DNA from: Nocardioides sp. WS12
GTDB taxonomy: Bacteria; Actinomycetota; Actinomycetes; Propionibacteriales; Nocardioidaceae
DNA length: 64,000 nucleotides
Direction of reading: 5' to 3'
Assembly: GCF_014108865.1 (NCBI RefSeq)
Contig: NZ_CP053928.1
Location: forward strand, 2,480,001-2,544,000
In this document: positions 27,257-37,302 of the stretch, one piece after another
Layout of the letters: each line of letters opens with the position of its first letter
Position numbering within the stretch: the stretch's first letter is position 1
Notes under the pieces: generated by a model
Databases searched by the model: none
What the model was told of the DNA's origin: nothing
What the model saw: only the letters and a program-made list of their open reading frames with translations
Made by a program: the position numbers and the translations under genes

Positions 27257-27270
27257 TTACCCATGAGTAA
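27257..27270. promoter_or_regulatory. TTAC-N6-GTAA box before ccr
   Basis: TTACCCATGAGTAA fits the dyad TTACYSRYSRGTAA at every position. It is 69 bases before the ccr GTG; read on the minus strand its end merges with a possible -10 (TAATCT). It also lies upstream of pxpA on the other strand. Confidence 0.55.
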
Positions 27271-27362
27271 CCGCAGGATGGGGCCTTCGTGACGGTTGTC
27301 TCAGTCAGCGCCCGGGCGCCCTTCACCTGTCGGCGGCTCTTCGATGGGCCACGATAGGCCCT

Positions 27363-28109
27363 GTGACGTTGCCACCGGGTTGCCCGTCCACGATCGACCT
27401 CAACGCCGATGTCGGCGAATCCTTCGGTCGCTGGCCGCTGGGTGATGACCGGGCGTTGATGCCGCACCTGTCGAGCGCCAACGTGGCCTGCGGATTCCAT
27501 GCGGGCGACCCGCTCACGCTGCGGCGCACGTGTGCGCTCGCGGTCGAGCAGGGCGTGGCGATCGGGGCGCAAGTGGGCTACCGCGACCTCGCTGGCTTCG
27601 GGCGGCGGTTCATCGACGTCGCGCCGGAGGACCTCGAAGCAGACGTGCTCTACCAGTTGTCGGCCCTGGCCGGGCTGGCTGCTGCGGCCGGAGGTCGCGT
27701 CACCTACCTCAAGCCCCACGGTGCGCTCTATCACGCGGTGAGCAAGCACCCGGAGCAGGCGGATGCCGTGATCGCGGCGGTCGTCGCGTTCGGTGGACTG
27801 CCGGTCCTGGGCCTCGCTGGATCGGCTTTCCTGGACCGCGCGACCGCGGCGGGCCTGCTTGTCGTGGCTGAGGGCTTCGCCGATCGCGCCTACCTGCCGT
27901 CCGGTGGGCTGGTCCCGCGGTCCGAGCCGGGAGCGCTGCTCGTGGATCCTGCTGCCGTGGCTGCGCAGGCCGTCAGGCTGGCCTCATCCGGGGAGGTGCA
28001 CTCGCTGTGCCTCCACGGTGACTCGCCGGGGGCTGCCGCTTCGGCCGCTGCGGTGCGGGCCGCACTGTCGGACGCCGGGATCGCGGTGGAGGCGTTCGGC
28101 TCGTCATGA
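27363..28109 (+). CDS. pxpA: 5-oxoprolinase subunit PxpA (LamB/YcsF)
   Basis: A 248-residue LamB/YcsF-family protein, part of the ATP-dependent PxpABC enzyme that opens 5-oxoproline to glutamate. It begins with [19 protein letters not shown] and contains the family patterns [24 protein letters not shown] and [12 protein letters not shown] start. The gene opens a three-gene operon; its stop overlaps pxpB. Confidence 0.95.
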   Translation: MTLPPGCPSTIDLNADVGESFGRWPLGDDRALMPHLSSANVACGFHAGDPLTLRRTCALAVEQGVAIGAQVGYRDLAGFGRRFIDVAPEDLEADVLYQLSALAGLAAAAGGRVTYLKPHGALYHAVSKHPEQADAVIAAVVAFGGLPVLGLAGSAFLDRATAAGLLVVAEGFADRAYLPSGGLVPRSEPGALLVDPAAVAAQAVRLASSGEVHSLCLHGDSPGAAASAAAVRAALSDAGIAVEAFGSS

Positions 28110-28750
28110 AGGTGCTCCCGTACGGCGACCGCGGACTGCTGCTCGAACTGGCCGACACCGCCGCGGTGGTGGCGTGCGTGGATGCGTTGCGGGACCCCGC
28201 GCTGCTGGGGCGGGTCGGTGATCTGGTCGCGGACGTCGTACCCGGGGCTCGAACGGTGTTGCTCGTCGCTCGCCCGGGTGTCGGCCTCGACGCGCTGCGC
28301 GCGATGGTTCCTGACGAAACGCACCTTCAAAGGGCGGATTTCGGTGCTTTGGGCCAGGGACCAGCCCCGGAGGTCGTCATCCCGGTGCAGTACGACGGCC
28401 CGGACCTGGCGAACGTGTCGACCCACACGGGGCTGAGTGAGGACGAGGTCGTCGCCGCGCACACCGGCACGCCGTGGCGGGTGGCCTTCGGCGGCTTCGC
28501 GCCCGGCTTCGCCTACTTGGTCGGCGGCGACCCCCGGCTGCAGGTGCCGCGGCACGAGTCACCCCGGGCGAAGGTGCCCGCCGGCGCCGTCGGCCTGGCG
28601 GGGGAGTTCAGCGGGATCTACCCGCGGTCCTCGCCCGGCGGCTGGCAGCTGATCGGCCAGACCGACACCGTGCTGTGGGACCTGGAGCGGGATCCGCCTG
28701 CACTGCTCGGTGCTGGTGTGACGGTGCGGTTCGAGGCGATCGATGGCTGA
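28106..28750 (+). CDS. pxpB: 5-oxoprolinase subunit PxpB (KipI-like)
   Basis: A 214-residue KipI-type protein ([52 protein letters not shown]-like loop replaced by [12 protein letters not shown]). It pairs with PxpC to form the phosphorylating half of 5-oxoprolinase. The ATG overlaps the pxpA stop (ATGA), and its own end overlaps pxpC by 8 bases, so translation is coupled. Confidence 0.94.
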   Translation: MKVLPYGDRGLLLELADTAAVVACVDALRDPALLGRVGDLVADVVPGARTVLLVARPGVGLDALRAMVPDETHLQRADFGALGQGPAPEVVIPVQYDGPDLANVSTHTGLSEDEVVAAHTGTPWRVAFGGFAPGFAYLVGGDPRLQVPRHESPRAKVPAGAVGLAGEFSGIYPRSSPGGWQLIGQTDTVLWDLERDPPALLGAGVTVRFEAIDG

Positions 28751-29594
28751 GCTGGTCGTGCGCGCGCTCGGCGGAGCCTGCCTCGTGCAGGATGCGGGTC
28801 GGCCGGGGCACGCCGCGATCGGCGTCGGGTCCAGTGGCGCGGCCGATCGGTCGTCGTACCGACTCGGGAACCGGGTGGTCGGCAACGCCGACGGTGCGGC
28901 CTCGCTCGAAGTGACCCTCGGCGGTCTCGAGGTCGAGGCAACCGGTGTCGTGTGGGTGTGCGTGACCGGTGCCCCGGTGCCGCTCGACGTCGACGGACGC
29001 GCGGAACCGACGGGCGCCGTCCTGGCGCTTCGCCCCGGCCAGCGGCTCCGGCTCGGGACGCCGACGTCCGGCCTGCGCTCGTACCTCGCCGTACGTGGCG
29101 GCATCGCGGTGCCGCCGCTCCTGGGCTCCCGCGCCCACGACACCCTCGCCAGTCTCGGTCCGGCGCCGCTGTCCGCGGGCGATCGACTGCCGGTGGGCGA
29201 CGCGATCGCGGGCGAGATGCTCGTCGACGCCGTCCCGTCGCAGTCGTACGACGACCGGCCGGTCCTGCGCGTCCTGCAGGGCCCGCGCGCGGACTGGGTC
29301 ACGGATGCCGATCGGCTCGTCTCCGTGACGTGGCGGGTCGGGTCGGCCAGCGACCGCGTCGGGCTACGCCTCGAGGGCGCGTCCCTCACGCCGGTGGCCG
29401 AGCGTGGCCAGTTGCCGAGCGAGGGCGCCCTCCGTGGCGCGATCCAGGTCCCGCCGAACGGCGGACCCGTGGTGTTCGGACCCGACCACCCGGTGACGGG
29501 TGGCTATCCGGTGGTCGGTGTGGTCATCGACGCCGACACCGACCGGCTGGCCCAGCTCCGTCCCGGAGACGAAGTCCGGTTCCGCTGGGCCTGA
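28743..29594 (+). CDS. pxpC: 5-oxoprolinase subunit PxpC (KipA-like)
   Basis: A 283-residue biotin-dependent-carboxylase-like domain protein of the KipA/PxpC family (LVQDAGRPGHAAIGVGSSGA; RSYLAVRGGIAVPPLLGSR; GGYPVVGVVI). It completes the PxpABC 5-oxoprolinase. The stop is 1 base before a tandem-repeat intergenic region. Confidence 0.94.
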   Translation: MAELVVRALGGACLVQDAGRPGHAAIGVGSSGAADRSSYRLGNRVVGNADGAASLEVTLGGLEVEATGVVWVCVTGAPVPLDVDGRAEPTGAVLALRPGQRLRLGTPTSGLRSYLAVRGGIAVPPLLGSRAHDTLASLGPAPLSAGDRLPVGDAIAGEMLVDAVPSQSYDDRPVLRVLQGPRADWVTDADRLVSVTWRVGSASDRVGLRLEGASLTPVAERGQLPSEGALRGAIQVPPNGGPVVFGPDHPVTGGYPVVGVVIDADTDRLAQLRPGDEVRFRWA

Positions 29595-29595
29595 C

Positions 29596-29683
29596 GAGGT
29601 GCGTGGGTTTCTTACGCGAGGTGCGTGGGTTTCTTACGCGAGGTGCGTGGGTTTCTTACGCGAGGTGCGTGGGTTTCTCACCC
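29596..29683 (+). repeat. Four tandem 22-bp repeats
   Basis: The unit GAGGTGCGTGGGTTTCTTAC + GC is repeated at 29596, 29618, 29640 and 29662; the first three copies are identical and the fourth differs in its last five bases. They begin directly after the pxpC stop. Confidence 0.95.
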
Positions 29684-29711
29684 GAGAGTGCGCAACTGAC
29701 GCACGTCGACC

Positions 29712-29751
29712 AAGAAACTGCCGCACCTCGACCAAGAAACCCACGCACCTC
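29712..29751. repeat. Inverted copies of the 22-bp unit
   Basis: AAGAAACCCACGCACCTC (29734-29751) is the exact reverse complement of the first 18 bases of the tandem unit; a degenerate copy starts at 29712. Any of the four direct units can fold onto it to give an 18-bp stem with a T-rich arm, so the array could end transcription of both convergent genes. Confidence 0.85.
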
Positions 29752-29756
29752 GTGGG

Positions 29757-30200
29757 TCAGTGGGGGGCGGCGGAGGGCTCGACCAGTTCCACGAGCACGC
29801 CGCCGGCGTCCTTGGGGTGGATGAAGTTGATCCGGCTGTTGGCGGTGCCGCGCTTGGGCTCGGGGTAGAGCAGGCGCAGGCCACGCTCGCGCAGGATCGC
29901 GGAGACCTGGTCGAGGTCGGTGACGCGGTAGGCGAGCTGCTGCAGGCCGGGGCCACTGCGGTCGAGGAACTTGGCGATCGTCGACTCGTCGTTCAGGGGA
30001 GCGAGCAGCTGGATGCAGGAACCGGAGTCACCGACGGCGACCATGGCCTCGCGGACGCCCTGCTCCTCGTTGGTCTCCTCGTGCGCGACGACCATGCCGA
30101 AGTTGTCGCGGTAGAACGCGATGGCGACGTCGAGGTCGGGCACGGCGATGCCGACGTGGTCGATCGCGGTGAACAGGTGCTTCGGGAGGTCAAGGCTCAT
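29757..30200 (-). CDS. mce: Methylmalonyl/ethylmalonyl-CoA epimerase
   Basis: A 147-residue vicinal-oxygen-chelate protein. Metal ligands are expected in TAIDHVGIAVPDLD (His), CIQLLAP (Gln) and VLVELVEP (Glu), as in methylmalonyl-CoA epimerases, which also act on ethylmalonyl-CoA. ATG at 30200 chosen; ATG 30209 is possible. Divergent from thiolase, and matched in function by Ccr and Ecm in the same window. Confidence 0.93.
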   Translation of the reverse strand: MSLDLPKHLFTAIDHVGIAVPDLDVAIAFYRDNFGMVVAHEETNEEQGVREAMVAVGDSGSCIQLLAPLNDESTIAKFLDRSGPGLQQLAYRVTDLDQVSAILRERGLRLLYPEPKRGTANSRINFIHPKDAGGVLVELVEPSAAPH

Positions 30201-30297
30201 GGGACCCATTGTGCCGAAGTCCGGCGGACGCCCCGGCGCCTGTCCGGCTGTGACGAGTGCCTCAGCCGGCCGCGTTGAGACCCCTCCCACACGCACG

Positions 30298-30311
30298 TGA
30301 CCCGCGAGTAG
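30298..30311. promoter_or_regulatory. TGAC-N6-GTAG box between epimerase and thiolase
   Basis: TGACCCGCGAGTAG resembles the boxes before ccr and hbd (two mismatches to TTACYSRYSRGTAA). It lies in the 193-bp divergent region and overlaps a possible thiolase -10 (TAGTGT, 30309-30314), so it could control both genes. Confidence 0.42.
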
Positions 30312-30393
30312 TGTTGATGAGGTTCGGCCGCACGTTTCCCCGAACGCATCGTCACCCTGTTCCTTTTCACACGGTTCTTTCACGGAGGCAGCA

Positions 30394-31593
30394 ATGTCCG
30401 ACAACCCCACCGTCATCGTCGCCGGGGCACGTACCCCGATCGGCCGCCTGCTCGGAGGGCTCAAGTCCTTCTCTGCTGCCGACCTCGCGGGCGTCGCCAT
30501 CAAGGGCGCGCTGGAGAAGTCGGGCGTCTCGCCAGACCAGGTCGACTACCTCATCCTCGGCCAGGTTCTCCAGGCCGGTGCGGGCCAGAACCCCGCCCGC
30601 AGCGCCGGTATCGCCGGTGGCCTGCCGCTGAGCGTCCCGTCGATCACGATCAACAAGGTCTGCCTCTCGGGCATCAACGCGATCGCGCAGGCCGACCAGC
30701 TGATCCGCTCCGGTGAGGCCGAGATCGTCCTCGCCGGTGGCATGGAGTCGATGACCAACGCTCCGCACCTGCTCCCCAAGAGCCGTGAGGGCTTCAAGTA
30801 CGGCGACGTCGCGCTCGTCGACTCGATGGCCTACGACGCGCTCTACGACCAGACCACCACCCAGGCGATGGGCAACCTCACCGAGGCCGTCAACGCCGAG
30901 CGTGACAACCCGCTGAGCCGCGAGGAGCAGGACGAGTTCTCGGCCCGTTCGCACCAGCTCGCCGCTGCTGGTCAGAAGAACGGCGTCTTCGACGACGAGA
31001 TCGTTCCCGTGAGCATCCCGCAGCGCAAGGGTGACCCGGTCGTCATCAGCGCCGACGAGGGCGTGCGTGGCGACACCACGGCCGAGTCGCTCTCGGGCCT
31101 GCGTCCCGCGTTCTCCAAGACCGGCACGATCACCGCTGGCTCCGCCTCGCAGATCTCCGACGGTGCCGCCGTCGTCGTCGTGACGAGCAAGAACAAGGCC
31201 CAGGAGCTCGGCCTGCCGATCCTTGCCGAGATCGTCAGCCACGGCCAGGTCGCCGGCCCCGACTCCACCCTCCAGCTGCAGCCGGCCAACGCGACGCAGA
31301 AGGCCCTCGACAAGGCCGGCCTGACCGTTGCCGACCTCGACCTGGTCGAGTTCAACGAGGCGTTCGCCGCTGTCGGCATCGAGTCGGCTCGCGCCCTCGG
31401 CATTCCGGAGGAGAAGGTGAACGTCAACGGCGGCGCCATCGCCATCGGTCACCCGCTGGGTGCCTCGGGCGCCCGCATCACCCTCCACCTCGCGCTCGAG
31501 CTCCAGCGCCGCGGTGGCGGCGTCGGTGCCGCGGCGCTGTGTGGCGGTGGCGGTCAGGGTGACGCCCTCGTCATCCGGGTCCCCTCTGCCTGA
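30394..31593 (+). CDS. atoB: Acetyl-CoA C-acetyltransferase (thiolase)
   Basis: A 399-residue thiolase. Acyl-carrier Cys90 is in [11 protein letters not shown]; the catalytic [10 protein letters not shown] and the second Cys in [11 protein letters not shown] are present. It condenses two acetyl-CoA or cleaves acetoacetyl-CoA, feeding Hbd and Ccr. GGAGG lies 7 bases before the ATG. It leads the operon that contains meaB. Confidence 0.95.
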   Translation: MSDNPTVIVAGARTPIGRLLGGLKSFSAADLAGVAIKGALEKSGVSPDQVDYLILGQVLQAGAGQNPARSAGIAGGLPLSVPSITINKVCLSGINAIAQADQLIRSGEAEIVLAGGMESMTNAPHLLPKSREGFKYGDVALVDSMAYDALYDQTTTQAMGNLTEAVNAERDNPLSREEQDEFSARSHQLAAAGQKNGVFDDEIVPVSIPQRKGDPVVISADEGVRGDTTAESLSGLRPAFSKTGTITAGSASQISDGAAVVVVTSKNKAQELGLPILAEIVSHGQVAGPDSTLQLQPANATQKALDKAGLTVADLDLVEFNEAFAAVGIESARALGIPEEKVNVNGGAIAIGHPLGASGARITLHLALELQRRGGGVGAAALCGGGGQGDALVIRVPSA

Positions 31594-31612
31594 CGAGTCA
31601 GACAGGAACGCT

Positions 31613-32590
31613 TTGCCTGACGTAGGCATTCAGGGCGGCCGCCGCGGTGTCACCGCGGCGGCCGTTCCTGCATTGGTGGAGAAGGCCCGCGAAGGCGATC
31701 CGCGGTCGGTCGGCCGGCTGGTGTCGCTCGTCGAGGACGAATCGCCGCTGCTGCCGGAGCTGACCAGGGTCCTCTCGCCGTACGCCGGGCACGCCCGGAT
31801 CATCGGCCTCACCGGCTCGCCCGGCGTCGGCAAGTCGACGTCCACCAACGCGCTGATCGGTGAACTGCGCAAGCGCGACCAGCGGGTCGCCGTACTCGCT
31901 GTGGATCCGTCGTCGCCGTTCTCCGGCGGGGCGCTGCTCGGCGACCGGATCCGGATGGGCGACCACGTCCTGGACCCCGGGGTCTTCATCCGCTCGATGG
32001 CGGCCCGCGGGCACCTCGGCGGACTGGCCTGGACCACCCCGCAGGCACTACGCGTCCTGGACGCGGCGGGCTTCGACGTCGTCCTCGTGGAGACGGTCGG
32101 CGTCGGTCAGAGCGAGGTCGAGGTCGCCGGCCAGGCCGACACCACGATCGTGCTGCTCGCCCCCGGCATGGGCGATGGCATCCAGGCGGCCAAGGCCGGG
32201 ATCCTGGAGATCGGCGACGTGTACGTCGTCAACAAGGCCGACCGTGAGGGCGCCGAGAAGGTGCGTCGCGACCTGCGCTCGATGCTCGGCCTCGCCGAAC
32301 GCCGCGACGGCGCCTGGCAGCCGCCGGTCCTGAAGACCACCGCCTCGACCGGTGACGGTGTCGTGGAAGTCGTCGACGCGATCGAGCAACACGGCGACTG
32401 GCTGCGCGAGAGCGGCGAGCTCCAGCGCCGGCGCGTCCGGCGCGCCCGCAACGAGATCGAGACCCTCGCCCTGACCGCGCTCCGGCGCCGGTGGGGGACC
32501 GTGGGCGAGGGCGACCGCCTCGACGAACTCGCGAAGGCGGTGGTGGCCGGTGAGACCGACCCCTACGCCGCCGCCGACAGCCTCCTGTGA
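31613..32590 (+). CDS. meaB: MeaB/ArgK GTPase, mutase chaperone
   Basis: A 325-residue G3E GTPase of the MeaB family that loads and protects B12 in acyl-CoA mutases. P-loop GSPGVGKST, then [19 protein letters not shown] and [12 protein letters not shown] are diagnostic; NKADREGA is the base-specificity loop. TTG at 31613 (AGGAA 5 bases before) was chosen because upstream ATG candidates lie within thiolase. It directly follows thiolase, as in Streptomyces. Confidence 0.93.
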   Translation: MPDVGIQGGRRGVTAAAVPALVEKAREGDPRSVGRLVSLVEDESPLLPELTRVLSPYAGHARIIGLTGSPGVGKSTSTNALIGELRKRDQRVAVLAVDPSSPFSGGALLGDRIRMGDHVLDPGVFIRSMAARGHLGGLAWTTPQALRVLDAAGFDVVLVETVGVGQSEVEVAGQADTTIVLLAPGMGDGIQAAKAGILEIGDVYVVNKADREGAEKVRRDLRSMLGLAERRDGAWQPPVLKTTASTGDGVVEVVDAIEQHGDWLRESGELQRRRVRRARNEIETLALTALRRRWGTVGEGDRLDELAKAVVAGETDPYAAADSLL

Positions 32591-32600
32591 GGATGGCGCC

Positions 32601-33716
32601 ATGGACCAGGGTGTGAAGGACGTCGTCATCCTCGGGTCGACGGGATCCATCGGTACCCAGGCCCTGGACCTCGTCCGGGCCAACCCGGACCGGTTCCGTG
32701 TCGTCGGACTGACTGCGGGCGGCAGCAACCCCGACCTGTTCGAGAAGCAGGTCGCGGAGTTCTCTCCGCGCTTCCACGGGCTGGGCGAGGAGGCGAGCGT
32801 CGACGCCGCGCAGGAGACCTGCGATGTCGTCCTCAACGGCATCACCGGTGCCGTCGGGCTGCGCCCCACCCTGGCCGCTCTCGACGCCGGCACCACGCTC
32901 GCGCTGGCCAACAAGGAGTCGCTCGTCATGGGCGGCCCGTTGGTGCTGGAGCGCGCCAGGCCGGGCCAGATCGTGCCCGTCGACTCCGAGCACAGCGCGC
33001 TCGCGCAGTGCCTGCGGGTCTCGACAGGCTCGACCAACGGCTACCACGACGTACGACGACTGGTGCTCACTGCCAGCGGCGGACCCTTCCGCGGGCGGAC
33101 CCGCGACCAGCTCACGTCGGTCACGCCGGAGGAAGCCGGGAACCACCCGACCTGGGACATGGGTCCGGTGATCACCATCAACTCCGCGACCCTGGTCAAC
33201 AAGGGCCTCGAGGTGATCGAGGCGCACCTGCTCTTCGGCATTCCGTACGACCGGATCGAGGTCGTGGTGCACCCGACGAGCGTCGTGCACTCGATGGTGG
33301 AATTCGTCGACGGCTCGACCCTGGTCCAGGCCAGCCCGCCGACGATGCTGATCCCGATCGCCCTCGGCCTGTCCTGGCCGGACCGGGTGCCGGACTCCGC
33401 GCCCGCCGTCGACTGGACGAAGCCGGAGACGTGGGAGTTCTTCCCGCTCGACAACGACGCGTTCCCGGCCGTCGCGCTGGCCCGCGCCGCGGGAGCCCGC
33501 GGCGCCACCGTGCCGGCGGTCTACAACGCCGCCAACGAGGTCGCCGTCGAGGCGTTCCGCACCGGCCGGTTGCCGTTCACCGGGATCGTTGACGTGGTCG
33601 CCAGCGCGGTAGCCGCGCACGACGTACCCTCGGGTGAGCAGCTTTCCCTCGATGACATCCTCGCGGCCGACGCGTGGGCGCGGGACGCCGCAGCCCGATC
33701 CATCGCCGCTTCCTGA
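32601..33716 (+). CDS. dxr: 1-deoxy-D-xylulose 5-phosphate reductoisomerase
   Basis: A 371-residue Dxr of the MEP isoprenoid pathway. NADPH loop GSTGSIGTQ; metal and substrate motifs [45 protein letters not shown] and [11 protein letters not shown]. Around residues 139-148 an extra [10 protein letters not shown] segment interrupts the usual short join between AQCL and [10 protein letters not shown]; the DNA there matches a dispersed-repeat-like sequence. The enzyme otherwise looks intact. Confidence 0.95.
   Translation: MDQGVKDVVILGSTGSIGTQALDLVRANPDRFRVVGLTAGGSNPDLFEKQVAEFSPRFHGLGEEASVDAAQETCDVVLNGITGAVGLRPTLAALDAGTTLALANKESLVMGGPLVLERARPGQIVPVDSEHSALAQCLRVSTGSTNGYHDVRRLVLTASGGPFRGRTRDQLTSVTPEEAGNHPTWDMGPVITINSATLVNKGLEVIEAHLLFGIPYDRIEVVVHPTSVVHSMVEFVDGSTLVQASPPTMLIPIALGLSWPDRVPDSAPAVDWTKPETWEFFPLDNDAFPAVALARAAGARGATVPAVYNAANEVAVEAFRTGRLPFTGIVDVVASAVAAHDVPSGEQLSLDDILAADAWARDAAARSIAAS
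33016..33040. repeat. Dispersed-repeat-like segment inside dxr
   Basis: GGTCTCGACAGGCTCGACCA plus ACGG. Sequences of this type recur between genes in Nocardioides-like genomes (general knowledge, not searched). Here it is read in frame as VSTGSTNG within dxr. Confidence 0.5.
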
Positions 33717-33738
33717 CCGCAAGGACCTGATCGCCCGC

Positions 33739-35097
33739 ATGACCGTTCTGCTCTACACCCTCGGCGTCCTGATCTTCTTCACTGCGATCTTGGCGTCCAT
33801 CGGCCTGCACGAACTCGGGCACATGATCCCGGCGAAGAAGTTCGGCGGGAAGGTCACCCAGTACTTCATCGGCTTCGGGCCGACGGTGTGGAGCAAGCAG
33901 GTCGGCGAGACCGAGTACGGCGTCAAGGCGATCCCGCTCGGTGGCTACGTCAAGATCGTCGGGATGCTGCCCCCGGCTGCGGCCGACCTTGCCGACGAGG
34001 TCGAGGTGGACGCCGACGGCAACGAGGTGTTCAAGGTCCGCAAGTCCAACACCGGCATGTTCACCCAGCTGATCTCGGACGCCCGTGCAGCCGAGTGGGA
34101 GCTGGTCGGTCCGGAGGACCACGACCGCCTCTTCTACCGCTTCCCGTGGTGGAAGAAGGTCATCGTGATGGCCGGTGGTCCGAGCGTGAACATCGTGATC
34201 GCGTTCCTGATCTTCGCCGGGGTGTTCGCCACCTACGGCAACGGGAGCGACAACGTCGTGGAGACGACCGTCGACGAAGTCCACGCCTGCGTGGTTCCGC
34301 CGTCCGAGGACGGGCGGGCCTGCACCGCCGAGGAGGTCCAGACCTCCCCGACGCCGGCCTACGCGGCGGGAATCCAGAAGGGCGACCGGATCGTCTCCTT
34401 CAACGGCGCCCGGGTCACCGACTGGGACCAGATGCAGGGCCTCGTCCGGGCCAACAAGGGCGACAAGGCGACGATCGTCATCGAACGCGACGGCGTCGAG
34501 CAGACGATCACCACCAACACGACGGTGACGCCCCGTTTCCTCAAGTCCGGTGACACCGAGACCCAGGAAGTGGGCTTCCTCGGCGTCAGCCCTGAAAGCC
34601 ACGCACGTACGGGCGGTGTCTTCTACACGATCGGCCAGATGGGCCACATGACGGTCGACGTGGCCAAGTCGCTCGCCACCCTGCCCGAGAAGGTGTGGGG
34701 CGTGGCGAAGGCGATCGTCGGGGTCGAGGAGCGTGATCCGCTCGGCCCGGTCAGCATCGTCGGCGGCGGCCGTCTCGCCGGTGAGGTCGCGTCCCACGAC
34801 GAGATCAACGTCCAGGACAAGACGGTGTCGTTGCTGATGCTGATCGCCGGCTTCAACTTCTTCATCGGCATGTTCAACTTCGTGCCGCTGCTGCCCCTCG
34901 ACGGCGGTCACATCGCCAGTGCGCTGTGGGAGGGAATCCGCCGCGGCTGGGCGAAGGTCTTCGGGCGCCCCGACCCCGGCTACGTCGACGCGGCCAAACT
35001 TCTCCCCATTGCGTACGTCGTCGCGAGCGCCCTGCTCGTCATGGGCGTCGTGCTGATCGTCGGCGACCTCGTCGTACCGCTCCACCTCGAATCCTGA
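33739..35097 (+). CDS. rseP: Site-2 intramembrane metalloprotease (RseP/Rip1)
   Basis: A 452-residue M50 protease that cleaves membrane anti-sigma factors. HELGH at residues 24-28 in the first helix, a PDZ domain in the middle ([20 protein letters not shown]), and the second metal motif LPLDGGH near residue 390. The dxr-rip-ispG order is the standard actinobacterial one. ATG at 33739 with AAGGA upstream chosen over an earlier in-frame ATG inside dxr. Confidence 0.95.
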   Translation: MTVLLYTLGVLIFFTAILASIGLHELGHMIPAKKFGGKVTQYFIGFGPTVWSKQVGETEYGVKAIPLGGYVKIVGMLPPAAADLADEVEVDADGNEVFKVRKSNTGMFTQLISDARAAEWELVGPEDHDRLFYRFPWWKKVIVMAGGPSVNIVIAFLIFAGVFATYGNGSDNVVETTVDEVHACVVPPSEDGRACTAEEVQTSPTPAYAAGIQKGDRIVSFNGARVTDWDQMQGLVRANKGDKATIVIERDGVEQTITTNTTVTPRFLKSGDTETQEVGFLGVSPESHARTGGVFYTIGQMGHMTVDVAKSLATLPEKVWGVAKAIVGVEERDPLGPVSIVGGGRLAGEVASHDEINVQDKTVSLLMLIAGFNFFIGMFNFVPLLPLDGGHIASALWEGIRRGWAKVFGRPDPGYVDAAKLLPIAYVVASALLVMGVVLIVGDLVVPLHLES

Positions 35098-35146
35098 CGC
35101 CTTCCCCGAAGCGGCCACGCTGTGCCGTGGAAGTAGTCTTGAGGCC

Positions 35147-36298
35147 ATGACGTCGATCAGCCTGGGCATGCCGGAAGCACCCCCGCCGGTACTGGCTCCG
35201 CGCCGGACCACCCGCCAGATCAATGTCGGCAAGGTCGGCGTCGGCAGCGACCACCCGGTGTCGGTCCAGTCGATGACCACGACGCTCACCTCGGACGTCA
35301 ACACCACGCTGCAGCAGATCGCCGAACTGACGGCTGCAGGATGCGACATCGTGCGCGTGGCGTGCCCCAGCCAGGACGACGCGGACGCGCTGGCGGAGAT
35401 CGCCCAGCACAGCCAGATCCCCGTGATCGCGGACATCCACTTCCAGCCGAAGTACGTCTTCGCCGCGATCGACGCCGGCTGTGCAGCGGTCCGCGTCAAC
35501 CCCGGCAACATCAAGAAGTTCGACGACCAGATCAAGGAGATCGCGAGGGCCGCCAACGACCGCGGCACCTCGATCCGGATCGGGGTCAACGCGGGTTCGC
35601 TCGACAAGCGACTGCTCGAGAAGTACGGCAAGGCCACGCCCGAGGCGCTCGTCGAGTCCGCGGTGTGGGAGGCCAGCCTGTTCGAGGAGCATGGCTTCCG
35701 TGACTTCAAGATCTCGGTCAAGCACAACGACCCCGTCGTGATGGTGCGCGCCTACGAACTTCTCGCCGAGGCGGGGGACTGGCCGTTGCACCTCGGTGTC
35801 ACCGAGGCGGGCCCGGCGTTCCAGGGCACCATCAAGTCGGCGACCGCCTTCGGTGCCCTCCTCTCGCAGGGCATCGGTGACACCATCCGCGTGTCCCTGT
35901 CGGCCCCGCCGGTCGAGGAGGTCAAGGTCGGCATCCAGATCCTGCAGTCGCTCAACCTGCGCCCCCGCAAGCTCGAAATCGTCTCCTGCCCGTCCTGCGG
36001 CCGCGCCCAGGTCGACGTCTACACGCTGGCCGAGCGGGTCACCGCCGGCCTCGAGGGCCTCGAGGTGCCGCTGCGCGTGGCCGTCATGGGCTGTGTCGTC
36101 AACGGCCCCGGTGAGGCCCGTGAAGCCGACCTCGGTGTCGCCTCCGGCAACGGCAAGGGCCAGATCTTCGTCAAGGGCGAGGTCATCAAGACCGTCCCCG
36201 AATCGATGATCGTGGAGACTCTCATCGAAGAGGCGTTGAAGCTCGCCGAGTCGATGGAGCCGGTCGAGGGCGCCGAGCCGTCGATCTCCGTGTCCTGA
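35147..36298 (+). CDS. ispG: 4-hydroxy-3-methylbut-2-enyl diphosphate synthase
   Basis: A 383-residue iron-sulfur enzyme, the penultimate step of the MEP pathway. VQSMTTT near the start, TIM-barrel pattern [12 protein letters not shown] and VRVNPGNI, then cluster cysteines in SCPSCGR and [12 protein letters not shown]. It completes the dxr-rip-ispG block 49 bases after the protease. Confidence 0.97.
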   Translation: MTSISLGMPEAPPPVLAPRRTTRQINVGKVGVGSDHPVSVQSMTTTLTSDVNTTLQQIAELTAAGCDIVRVACPSQDDADALAEIAQHSQIPVIADIHFQPKYVFAAIDAGCAAVRVNPGNIKKFDDQIKEIARAANDRGTSIRIGVNAGSLDKRLLEKYGKATPEALVESAVWEASLFEEHGFRDFKISVKHNDPVVMVRAYELLAEAGDWPLHLGVTEAGPAFQGTIKSATAFGALLSQGIGDTIRVSLSAPPVEEVKVGIQILQSLNLRPRKLEIVSCPSCGRAQVDVYTLAERVTAGLEGLEVPLRVAVMGCVVNGPGEAREADLGVASGNGKGQIFVKGEVIKTVPESMIVETLIEEALKLAESMEPVEGAEPSISVS

Positions 36299-36302
36299 CG
36301 AC

Positions 36303-37199
36303 TCAGACGCCCCACATGGCCGCGACGTGCCGTGCATCGGTGCCGCAGCAGCCGCCCAGCACCTCGAGGTTTCCGAACGCATCGATCAGCGGCTGCTGAT
36401 CGATGGCGAGCTGCACCGGGTCGCCCTCGTCGAGCACCTCGGACTCGTCGAGTTCTGCATGCGTCATCGTCGAGGCGTTGACCCGCAGGCCACCGATCCG
36501 CTCACGCCACGCAGCGCCGTCGAGCTCGTCGAAGCCGGCGAGGATGTGCGTCGGGTGGGCGCAGTTGATGACGAAGTACGCCGGCGTCGCGACCGCGTCG
36601 ACAGCCGCGACCGCCTCGGACAGGCGAGTGCCGTCAGGCAGGCGCCCGTCGGTCTCGACCGTGAATCCGATCCCGATCGGGATCCCCACGTCGGCCGCGG
36701 CGCGCGCCAAACCGATCGCCTCGCCGACCTCCGTCAGCGTGAGGACGCACGCACGAGAGGCACCGGCGGAGGCGAACGAAGCCAGCTGGGGCCGGTGGTA
36801 GTCGGCGGCCGCATCGGGTTCGACCGGTCCGGCAGAGGCGTAGCCATCGCCCCGCGGACCGACCATCCCGCCCACCGACCAGCCGACCAGGTCGGCCTCG
36901 CGCTCGCGGGCCAGCCCGGTCATGAACTCGACAGCCGTCCGGTTCACGCGGTCGAGCCCGGCGGCGTCGTACCCGAGGAGGGTGGCGTGGTCGGGATTCG
37001 CGCGCCACGTGGGCGTCTCGAGCAGAAGTGGGGCTCCTGCCCGGACGGCGATGTCGACGTACGCGCGGTAGTAGTCAGTGAGGGCTGCGCGGCCCTCGAC
37101 GCTGTCCAGCAGTGGGAATGCGGCGAACTCGGGGAGCTCGATCCCGCGCAGGAAGAGCAGGTCGGTCTCCAGACCGCCGTCGGTGACATGTCGGGTCAT
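36303..37199 (-). CDS. mmuM: Homocysteine S-methyltransferase (MmuM-like)
   Basis: A 298-residue cobalamin-independent methyltransferase, probably making methionine from homocysteine with S-methylmethionine or SAM. Zn-binding Cys in FVINCAHP and the pair in GGCCGTDARH; N-terminus DGGLETDLLF. GAAAGGAGG stands 6 bases before the ATG at 37199, so the upstream ATG is rejected. It is inserted between ispG and the GNAT gene, which are adjacent in mycobacteria. Confidence 0.9.
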   Translation of the reverse strand: MTRHVTDGGLETDLLFLRGIELPEFAAFPLLDSVEGRAALTDYYRAYVDIAVRAGAPLLLETPTWRANPDHATLLGYDAAGLDRVNRTAVEFMTGLAREREADLVGWSVGGMVGPRGDGYASAGPVEPDAAADYHRPQLASFASAGASRACVLTLTEVGEAIGLARAAADVGIPIGIGFTVETDGRLPDGTRLSEAVAAVDAVATPAYFVINCAHPTHILAGFDELDGAAWRERIGGLRVNASTMTHAELDESEVLDEGDPVQLAIDQQPLIDAFGNLEVLGGCCGTDARHVAAMWGV

Positions 37200-37302
37200 G
37201 GGGCCCTCCTTTCGGCAGGTCGGGCCCCGAGAACGCTCGACCTTGGCTTTGTAGCACGCCAACCGTCAGTGCCAACAGGGCTCGTGCCCTACGCTCGATG
37301 GC

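Noticed and set aside
32048..33037. Minus-strand frame beginning MVEPVETR
   Set aside because: Its start is created by the repeat-like sequence inside dxr; the remainder is antisense to dxr and meaB.
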